Source: Scortum barcoo (lineage: Eukaryota > Chordata > Actinopteri > Centrarchiformes > Terapontidae). From it: a DNA stretch of 64,000 nucleotides. A program made the position numbers and the translations under genes. Positions 24,749 to 35,200 of this stretch are shown piece after piece (position 1 is the stretch's first letter; each line of letters opens with the position of its first letter). The stretch covers positions 6,110,884 through 6,174,883 of the forward strand of contig CM041541.1 of assembly GCA_023238725.1 (NCBI GenBank), given 5' to 3'. Under the pieces are notes generated by a model. The model saw only the letters and a program-made list of their open reading frames with translations. It was not told the DNA's origin and did not search any database.

Positions 24749-27700
24749 CTAGGAAAGAAAAAAAAACACCTACCGTGCTGTCTTCGCGATCAAAGCTGGA
24801 GTTGTCTCGTTTGAGAATGTAGCGTTTCTGAAAATCGTCCGCCCTGTCATCCTTGATGTGCTCTGAGAATTTCTGATCGGGTCTGTCGGTGGGGGAATTC
24901 ACGAGAGTTTTAGTGGCAGCTTAATTTCAGGCAGATGCTGACAGCGACATATGTTAACCGGCAAGCAGGGCAGGAAACCAGCTTATCTGTCGATTGATTG
25001 CAGCAGCTTATGACTGCTGAAAATTCACCACCAATTAACTCGCAAGGTGATGGTGGTAATAATGAGAGGTCAGTGATCCCGCCCGCACGCCGCACACACA
25101 CATACATCAGCCTGATAAAACTATAAGTCATGCACTGACTTCAAACGAGGTCTGTGATCTTGTAACCAAAGAGAGGCTCACATTCTAGTGTTGGTGGTTT
25201 TGTTGATCACCACTGACTTTCCACTGGGGTCCACATTGTGGTCCATGCCAAAGTAGGCTGCCACACGATGTAACAGCATCCTGTGGTAGGACGTCATGGG
25301 TGGGAACTTTCTCTTTTGGCTCCTAGAGGGAGACACGGAGATGCAGTTGATGGCCTACTGTTTTAAATCCATATGCTGAGGGGAAGAAAAACATCAGTCA
25401 CAAGTGAAATGAGATGAGCGAGTGGGAAGGGGGAGTGGGGGGGTGAGCGAAGCTGTGCCTGTTTCATCTGGTAGGAATCCGTTGTTTTACCTTGTAAGGA
25501 TATATGTGCTCCTGGGTCTGTTTTGAAAATGTTTCAAAGCACTTCTGAGTTCACTGGAAGAGAACTTTGAGCCCTGAGTAATTCTAGACCAACACGACTA
25601 CATTGGTAACAGTGATTCAGAAAGGACTACAAGGAGAGGTTTGAAGACCAGAGCCAATGGTAAGTTCACAGACTGCCTTTAAAATCGATGCAGTACATCC
25701 ACACAGGCTCCACGACACTGCCAGTCAAAACAGCTGGGACGATGAGCAGCTGTTTGTCTTAATTGTGTGATATCCCATCTGAAAGCACAGCCCATCTGAA
25801 AGTGTAAAGATCCTTCTGTGCACGAATTTTAGAGAGCTATGTTATCTAAAATACAACCTCGGAAGAATATTTCAACTTGATAGAAAAGTTCATAGGTTTT
25901 CATTCCCATCAAAAACTACTGGAGCAACGTTCATTATTAATCTCTCCTCCTCTCGGAATTTGGTTCTCTCAGTGAAATCTGGAGCTAGGGGTGTTCGGTT
26001 GGGATAAAACCTGAATGAAAAGCTGCATAATATCATTCTACTGGACAATCCTTACTCATTATTGCTGATGAAGTCCAAGATGTCCTGCTCCAACTTCAGA
26101 AGCATGATTCGATCCCTGAAAAAAAAAAAAAAAGAGAGAAAAAAAATATATTAAGATTGTTTTTGAGACAACACATACATGGGTTTAACTGATTTCACTG
26201 TAAAATTGTGCTGTTTCAAATGCTGGTGTGTGTGTGTGTTGAGCACACCTGGGGTTGCCCTTCAATGTGTTGACCAGGAACTCGTGGAGATCGATGCCAG
26301 TTGAATCTGTGTAATCTTGACTGGAATCTAATCGAGAGAGACGCAGATTTTGTTTCAGTGATCTGAGGTTTCACAGATCTCATTTATGAAACATACATGT
26401 GCACAAATGAAGAAATCTTCTTGAGCTCAAACATGTCCTGATTCATTAAACAATCCCCGAGATTACCTTAATATGAATAACAGGGAAATTGAAATGTTCC
26501 ACCCCGTTAACTCTCCAAATTAATGATAAACAGTTAATGAAACGCACGTTGTGAATATTGATATGCAAATTAATGGGCTTGTCATTCAACTGTTTGTGAA
26601 GTCAGACGGCACATCTGAGGAAAGAAACTTCACTCAGGGTGACATTGCTAAGGGCCACGCTGTTTGGCGGTTGTTATACATGGTGTGACCAATATGGGGG
26701 AAAAAAAAAAAAAAAAAAAAAAAAACTGGCATCTTGTGTGAGCAGCAGTGAGTGCTGCCGGCTGAACCACTCAGGAAATGAAGAAGTGGTCGGATAACAA
26801 AATTGACACAGAAAGAAAAAAAAAACAAAAAACAAATCACACACACACACACACGTTCCTGTGCACCAACAAAAGGATAGGACCCATCAGTGGGAGCCAG
26901 GGGACGCCGGAGCTCGTTCCCCTCGGTGGGTGTCTGGTTTCTATAATTGGAGGCTGCCTCATCAGTGGTGTTGCTCCGCAGAGGGAAGCAGACACCTTTA
27001 TACGCCTGTGGGAATCCGTATAATTGCTTAACACCTTGAGCTTGTCGCAATTAACTGAATCACGCCAATTATCGGCCCATAATGAGATATCATTTAAAAT
27101 GGAGAAGTGCTTTTGGACAAACTGGAGGGCACTGTGCTGGGGAAAATTAAAAAAAAAAAAAAAAAGTTTAGGATTGGCTGTTCCTTCTGACATGGTAAAG
27201 GATATAATTATTAGAAGGCTGTAATTTGGTTGAGTGACATGGACTGTGTGATAAGTATCATTAAAGCATTTGGCTTCATTTCAATACTTGGCCTTCAGTG
27301 TCGCCGCTGACACACTGCCTCTAAAATGATATCACAGACATGCGTACGTATACATAATCTATGGTGTGAGTCATTTCTAGATGTGCACATATTGTCCTGC
27401 CAAGTTTTATAAATATACATATATAAATTCAAAATTTTGGATGGGAAAGGCACATGCATCTTTCAGGCTCCTTTTTGGGAATAAGCAATGTTTATAAATG
27501 AGGCCCCAGGTGTTCATGATGTAAAGAAAGCTGAGATGTTAATGGAAATATTTCAGCTCCTGTGACTGCGATGGCAAACCTGTTTCACTGATATCAGTCT
27601 CGGTCAGGCCTTTGCCACTTTGAAATCTGACCAAACTTAATAATAAATACCTGAAAATATATTCAAACAGGGTCGACACTGATGGTGCAAGGATATCGAT

Positions 27701-29144
27701 GTGTTAAAATGCAAACGAATAAACGAATTAGGTGAAAATACTCCAGAAAAAAGTGTAATTTCCCAGAGAGGAAACATAACTTTCTTCACTGCGGGTTTAA
27801 TTGCATTTCTCACCTCTGGACAGCATTTTTTTGGGCGTTTTCTCAGGTTTGTCCACCTTATCGCAGCTGTCCTCTTTCTCAGCTTGCTCCTGCGTGGCTC
27901 GATCTTCTTTTTCAAAGGGCGGGAGAAGGAATCCATCCTGTTCGGGGAGGAAAAAAGAAATACTGAAAAACTGATTGATTCAGAGGTACGCGTTTGAAAC
28001 GGTTTTTGCTGAGGTCTTTATTAAATGGCGAGGTATGTGTGTGTGTGTGTGTGTATTTGTGTGTGTGTTTGCTACATGGCCACATTTGAACCATTTTGGG
28101 ATGCTTCTACCAGTTGCCACACGTAATGCCAGCATTTTACGAGAGCCTCAATTACTAAAATGTGACCGACGTCTGTTCTGATCGATGAACAAACATGAGA
28201 CTTTAATTTAGAAAAGAGGAATTAAATATGAGGCATTTAATTCTCTAAGATCTTGCCTGCGGTTCTAGGTTAATTAGAGAATAGCATGGGCAAAAGAGGC
28301 CAATGTTAGACACTTAATAAACTCTCCAGGTTTATCATTGAAACCTGTTTCCTTGCCGGTAATAATGCGCGTCCATGACTTCCAAATCACAATGGCAATT
28401 AATCTGCCAGATTAGCTTGTTTTTATTAAACCACCTGAATAAAACATGAATTTGAGCCTGATGTTAAACAACACAGCACATTTCATTCCTTAAAATTTAA
28501 CGGCAAGAGGAGTAAGCTGTAATCCTCCTCCGACTGCAAAAAAAAAAAAAAAAAAAAAAAAAAATCGACCGTGCTGCAATCTGGATAGAAAACCGATGTG
28601 GATGTTTTGCGAGATCTATTAAAAATGGCCTTGGTTTACCCCAGTCGTGCTCCTCCTCGGCACACACATACACACACACTCACGCACACTCGCACTCGAC
28701 TCGGAGCAGTATCTGATTTGCTTTTCAGGCAACTCTACAAAAGGCTGAAAAGGAAGCTGAATAGAGGAGAGGGGTTGCCAGTGCACCGTTAGTGGATTAA
28801 ACACAACTCAGAAAAGCTAACATCAGAGAGTCTAAGAGAGTGTGTGTGTGTGTGTGCGTGTGTGTGGGTGAGAGAGAAGAGAGAGAGAAAATGAATGAAG
28901 GAGTGAGAGAAGGAGTGACCTAGTGGTGGAAGAGCAGCTCATAACCAAAAAAGGTCATGGGTTTGATCCCCGTAACAGCTGCGAAGCAAGATAATGAGAG
29001 TCCACGGTCGCCTTCATTTCAATACACTCTGAATATAAGTGAAAATGTAATATGCTAATGAGAAACGTGACTGACTAATTGCCTGAGCGAGACTGGGAGA
29101 AAGCGAAAATGAGTCTCCGAGTGTGTGTTGTGTAAGTGACAGTA

Positions 29145-29220
<76 letters not shown>

Positions 29221-32200
29221 CGTCAAAGCAAAAGGATTTTTTTTTTGTTTTGTTTTTTTTCCCCTGGCAAGAAGCACTGATGTTTGCTACTTAATGCCAC
29301 CCTCGGCATCACATGGAAGCCGCCTGGTTGATGTGCAGCTGTTGCGAGCTGCCTCATTTGTTTCCTGACATCCATTTACCTCGAGATAAAGGAAAAACAG
29401 CGTGAAAATGATGGTCTTCTGAATATGTAATGAACATGCTGTCAGTCTAAAACAAAAAGTACAGTGTGTATTCAGAGGCCCCTGACTATCGGCCATTGAT
29501 TGGAATTGACAGCCAGGCGTACAATGTAAGGGCAGATGTAGTTTTTCAGGGTGTGGGGATGGCGTGGACAGCCTATATATCCATGCAGCCCCTTTGTTAC
29601 AATCGGATACTGGAGACATTAATGTAAAATGGTGAGCCAATAGAAATGCTTAGATTCGATAATCATAAGGTCTGAAAAGGAATCAGTGATCTCACAGCCA
29701 AATATGTACTCCTCGTGTTTTTTCTCTCCTCTTTCTTTATTGCTTTACCTCGCCCCTCTAGGTTAGTTTGCTGCAGAAGGAGTCTCGACTCCGGGCCCAA
29801 TAACAGTAGCGGGGGAAATATCAGGAGTATTCAATTAGAGCGCTCCACAGCTCTCTGTAGCTGACGTGTGGAAATTGTAATTTCCTCGACATGATTGATG
29901 GCAGTAATACAGGATGTCGTGTGAGTGCAGACGATGCGAGACTGTTGTGGGAATAACACCGCCCTCTGGTTATGGGGCTCGCTGCTGACTGGCTGAAACG
30001 CCTGGAACAAACACACCTGAGTGTGTGTGTGTGTTGTGTGTGTGTGTGTACGCGAAGCATGCCAGGAGCTGTGCAGAGTGGCATGTAATGGAGAAAGTTT
30101 GATCAGGGGGAGAGGCGGGGGGCTTGGCCCAGAGATACGGCATCAAAAGAAGAGTTGATTTAGCAAACTAACGGCCGGCTCGCTGCTGGAGCTCTGCACT
30201 TCCTGTTTTGATGATGTGATGTTTTCATCAGGCGGCCACGGCCAGGTGTTTAATCATAGCTGTCAGACGAAGGCTGCTAATCAAGTGTCAGAGGTCTACC
30301 TGCTCGATGGTAATGGGATGAAATGAAGAACTGATCCCTGGTCAGCACTTTGGTGCGATGCATGTGGGCTGAGAGCCACTGATGTTACACTGGGTTTCAT
30401 GAGATGACCGAGGTGAATTTACCTCCATGTGAGCAGAGTGTGGTTTCATGTGAATTAGGGATGTGCTGGTATCAAATTCTCACAATACCAGTGAGACAGT
30501 GATCTGCATATTGCAGCTTTGTTGGAGTCCACAAAGTAACTAGTATCAAATGTACTTTAAACAAAGCACGTTGGTTGTCCGGAGTTTAACACTGAGCGTT
30601 TCTCTGAGTTAATGGCAGGATTTGTGACATCACAACCAAGTTGAACCAATCACTGTCCAACATGCGACATACATAAGTGCATACTGGAGATTTCAAGTGT
30701 CCACATTAACAACACTGAGAAACAACTGTCCAGTGAAGCAGGGGATGTTTGATGTCACGTAGGTAGACTTATGAAATTGACAATATTTGCATATTATAGA
30801 TTTTGTATTTTTTCCATTTTAAGAATCTTTAAGTAGGTAATTGAACTTTTTGGTGTACAAACCATATCAGACACACACATTTCTATTCATAGTACTTTAT
30901 AAAACATCTTAAAAGATGTCTGGAGGAAGTATTTAGTTAAGTTAGTAATTGTTCCCTTGGTGTTAATAGTTAAAAAGGGAACATAATAGCAATAGACTGC
31001 ATCATTTATATTGGGCTCTTCTAAGTCACCAAGTCACTAGCACCACCTGTCTGTCTGCATTCTTTCTCCAATCCATTTCTACTAACAAAGTCCCCAATAA
31101 GAGTTGAAGCTGACTGCTGCGGAAGAACGTAATGTCTGCATTGTCAATGCAAGGACTTTCCTCTTTGTCAGCCAGGTAAAATCCTCCCTCTCTCATTATG
31201 GCTCAGTAAGTCAAATGTCTGATGTTGGCATAGCAAGTCTAATATCTAGAGTTAGACAGGTGAGCTGGTTCGCTGAATAGAGAATGTTTCACCATAAAGT
31301 CAGACTGGTATACCAGCACATCTCTAATGTGAACACACCCGAGTTATTCAGAGAGATTGTTACCTGAGGTGCTGCCGAAGGCTCAGGAATAGGGCAAGGA
31401 AAGGACTCTTCACACACTGCCAGGCTCCGCACGAGCTTTAGCCTGGCGTTGACTGACTAAGGAGGGGGGTGGGGTGTGGGGGTGGGGTGCAGGTAGGTGG
31501 GCACAGTTAAAACCATGCTGCATCAATATCATCACGCATCACAGTGACAAGCCAAAGGAAAGCAGACACAGCCAGCGAGCACCATCGATTCTTGCAAGCA
31601 AATCATACAGTTTCAATATTTCACATTTTAGCTGACAAATCTTTTTACCGAGCGACTGAGCTTTTTCACTGCTGAAATGATTGCAGACCAGTGGCTGCAG
31701 ATCTTCTACCATAACTTGATCAAAACAATCTTAAAATAAAAAAATAGAGTGAGCATTTTCACATAAACACAAGCCATCTCATGTTTTTCCCGTGGGAACA
31801 TCAACAGCAATGCAGCAAGCACAAAGGAAATGTCCGTTTCAAACTCTTTGTCTTTTCAGGCATTGTCCACACCGTGGCCTACACTTTCACTCATATAATG
31901 GCATCTCAACATCTTGCACTCAAGTTATTTTATATGTCTGGAGCAGTGCGTACGATGACAACTTGACAGGAAACACAGGTACAACTTCCAACTTAATCCA
32001 AGCAAACAACGCAATCCAAGTGCACATTAGACAGGTTGGAGAATCCTTGCACAACATGCATGTCGAGCGTACTGTACCTTAGAGTACTTCACAGGCTGTC
32101 CATAGGTAGGGGAGGGGCACAGGGAAGAAGTGCACAGGAAAATAAAATCAAACAGACCACAGAAGTTCGGAGGGGGGGAAAAACAGGATCGTTACTTTAA

Positions 32201-35200
32201 GAAAGCGGAGAAGTTTGAATTAAATATGACTGGCCTACATTTTGTGCATGAGTGCGCTACTAGCTCTGCAAAAGAGCAAAACAATTCACACCAAGACGGC
32301 GAAAAAGAAGACAAATAACCTCCTGTGTTTTTTTTTTTTTATTGTTTTGTTTTTTTAAGGCTGCTCCTGAACTGAAAAATATGAGAGCAAAAAAACAAAA
32401 TTTAGCTGCATTGATCTGCGAAAAGAAAATGAAAAATCCATGTGCGGCATGAAATCTCAAGTTGAACAGTCAGCGTTTCCTGGGAGCATGAATTAATTTT
32501 ACAGAGCATATGCTACCAAAGCGGCTGCACTGTAGAGTCCCTTCCACAGGCGCACGCGCTTTTTACACACACACGCGCGCGCGCAGACACTGCAGAAAAC
32601 AAAAGCCAGACATTTGGCTGCCAGCGATTCGGGTCAGTTTTATGCGTCGCTCCCGGCTCCATTTAGCTGTCATGTGAATCAGACCCAGGCGCTGGAGGTG
32701 AGATGCAGAAAGCAGAGAAAGACCGGCCGCCCAACAGTGTGTGAGACAGCTCGGTGCCTCTGTGCTTCACGCACTAGTGGCTGATGTGTGTGTGTGTGTG
32801 TGTGTATAAACAGAAGGTCTCTCAGTAGCACACATAGAGGAGTGGAGCAAGGGAGGGGAGACCTGGCAGGAGCCATTTCAGTTGAAATTGTAACAGAGCC
32901 CAGTCCTCTGCTTCCTAATCCCAACATGCATTCCCCCCACACCTCCACCCCCTCTTACACACACACTGCTCTGTCCTTCCCACCTGCCCTCTAAAAATCA
33001 AAAAGGACAACCCCTCCCCTCCCTCATTGAGCTCGAGGGCCAAATAACACCTATAAAAAATTGAAATGGACCGCTGTTCGCCCATCTCCAATGCCTGTGA
33101 CCTGCCGCGCCCCTTTCTATATCAGGTAATATGGATGTGGATGGAGGAAGGGGAGGGAGGTGAGGTGGGAGGGAGGAGGGCTGGGACTGTGAGCGCACCG
33201 CTACACCAGCTAATTGAGCGGCGTGGGGCCGGTGGGGAATGAACAATGCCGGCAGGAGATAAAGGAATGGGAAAGGGGGAGAGGAAAAGGGCTGAAGTCA
33301 GCAGAAGTAGGGCGGCCACCAGCCACCTGTCCTGCCGCAGAGGACGGAGCTGCAGAGCTGGAGGCAGATGGCGGCAAAGTCACCCAGTCGCCCACCCCTC
33401 CTTTCCTCTGTCGGAATGCTTTTCTGCACCCCCCGCTCCCTCCCCTACACTACACCTACCGCCGCCCCCTCCCCCGTTTCTTATCCGCGTTCCCTACCTC
33501 TTCTATTTCCCCCACAATGAACGTTTCAGGCATTTAACCGGTGCCCTCACACAGAACGACAGAATTAGCTTTGCCTCTGCTGCCGTGGAAAATTACGAGC
33601 AGAAAGGTCAGGGGCTTCAGTGCCGTCAGCACATCTCGGCATGTCCTGTGACCACCGAATAATTATGCCAGGGTGAGTTTTGGGAAAAAGAGTAGAATGA
33701 GAGGCAAGTAGCGAGATACATCCTAGATTTTAAGAGGTCACGGAAAACATTATGGGAGGCAGGGATACATGCAAAGTCAAACTTAAGGTGACACACATAG
33801 AAGGAAGGGGACAGGGTTTCACTTCAAGTGGTTCACTTGAGTCATAAGCTTAAGAGAATAGCTTTGAAAAATAAGTTCATCAGCTTTCTTGCTTCGAGTC
33901 AGATGAGAATATCAACACGCTAAATGTGAACCTACAATCTGCTGCCAATTAGCTTAGCTTAGCCTGCCATACGGACACGAGTGGCATCAATCACCGAGTG
34001 TGTTGAACTGACCAGTGGTTCATTTGATTTCTTATGATGTCAAAAAAGTCACGTAGTAAAGTTCCTTTTTGATCCCCCTGTTCTGGTCAGATACAGTTTT
34101 AATACCATTGCAACCCCTGTCTACATCGTTTTAAATTCCTGGTGCTGCATAACTCTCAAATGTTGCCAGCCGTGAGCTATTTTGATCATTCACCTGAGCT
34201 AGTCGTTGAGGAATGAGTAGAATGTTTTAAGGAAGAGAAATCATTCCCCTGCTTCAATCTTCATTTTCCTTTCCTTCCTTCCCTTTTTTCTTCAATAACG
34301 TCTCTTGTGTTCTTTTACCTTCCTCCTCTCCTTCATCCCTCACTCTTACAACCTCTCAGCCCATCTCTCCCTCCTCCTTCTCCTCCTCCCGTGTCCCCTC
34401 CCCTCCTCTCCCCTGCAGCTCCTCCATGCTGGTGTCATTCTGTTCCTCGGGGTAACATAGACACAGGAAGTTGGTAGATAAGCCAGGATTTGAGCTCCAG
34501 ATTATCTGCCTGCCTGACTCCCTCTCTCTGCCTGCCTCCAACCACAAGGCCATATTGGCCTGAATCCTATTTTTAGGCTGCAGCCAAAGAGACAATCCTT
34601 TTTTCCTTTCCTGGATTTTGTTTCCTTGACCACACTCGGAGAGATTTCACACCATTTTCGCTTTTTAGCGTCCCCTCCTCTGTGAGCACAAACCAGTCAG
34701 CACCCGTTTTACTTTAAAAGCCAAATTAACAAGTGCAAATTTTCTGCGGTCCCAAAGCACATTTGTTGCGATGACATAGAGACCTAATTAATTAGCAGTT
34801 TATTTGAAAGTGATCTCAGCTGCCCTGAATCCCCAGCAGATAAACTGCTTTAATGTCTCCCATGGAGGACACATAAGATTCACTAGCTTCCATGACCAAA
34901 TGATCTTTTTTTTCCACTCTGAAGTTTCTCAACAGCCAGGCGGACAGTAGTGAAGAGTTTCACTCTGACTGGCTCCCTCGGTGCTGTGGGGAGGCAGAGC
35001 CAAGCCTTACATTATTATTTCAGTCCGTGCAGATTATACTTTTCAGGAATAATTTTGCTTGCCGAAGCAGCCGAGAAAATCAGCTTGAATGCCGCAGGTG
35101 ACAGGAGATCCCCAGGGCAGTTGGTGTTTGACGTTGACTGTTACTGAATTTTCATGGAGATGAGCATGGAGGGAAAGTGAAAATGTTTGGTGAGGTGTCA

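Larger units (their letters stand above)
27938..31363 (-). other. R3HDM1 intron between exons 2 and 3
   Basis: Contains poly(A), (TG)n at 28035-28055 and 29149-29219, a SINE-head remnant (about 28918-28985) and an 871-bp hAT element (30456-31326). No exon recognised. Confidence 0.65.

Noticed and set aside
24380..24814. Plus-strand frame of 144 codons
   Set aside because: It crosses the (CA)n and (AG)n microsatellites and two R3HDM1 exons in antisense.
28918..28985. Possible tRNA gene
   Set aside because: It has A- and B-box-like segments but no pairing acceptor or anticodon stems; better read as a SINE head.
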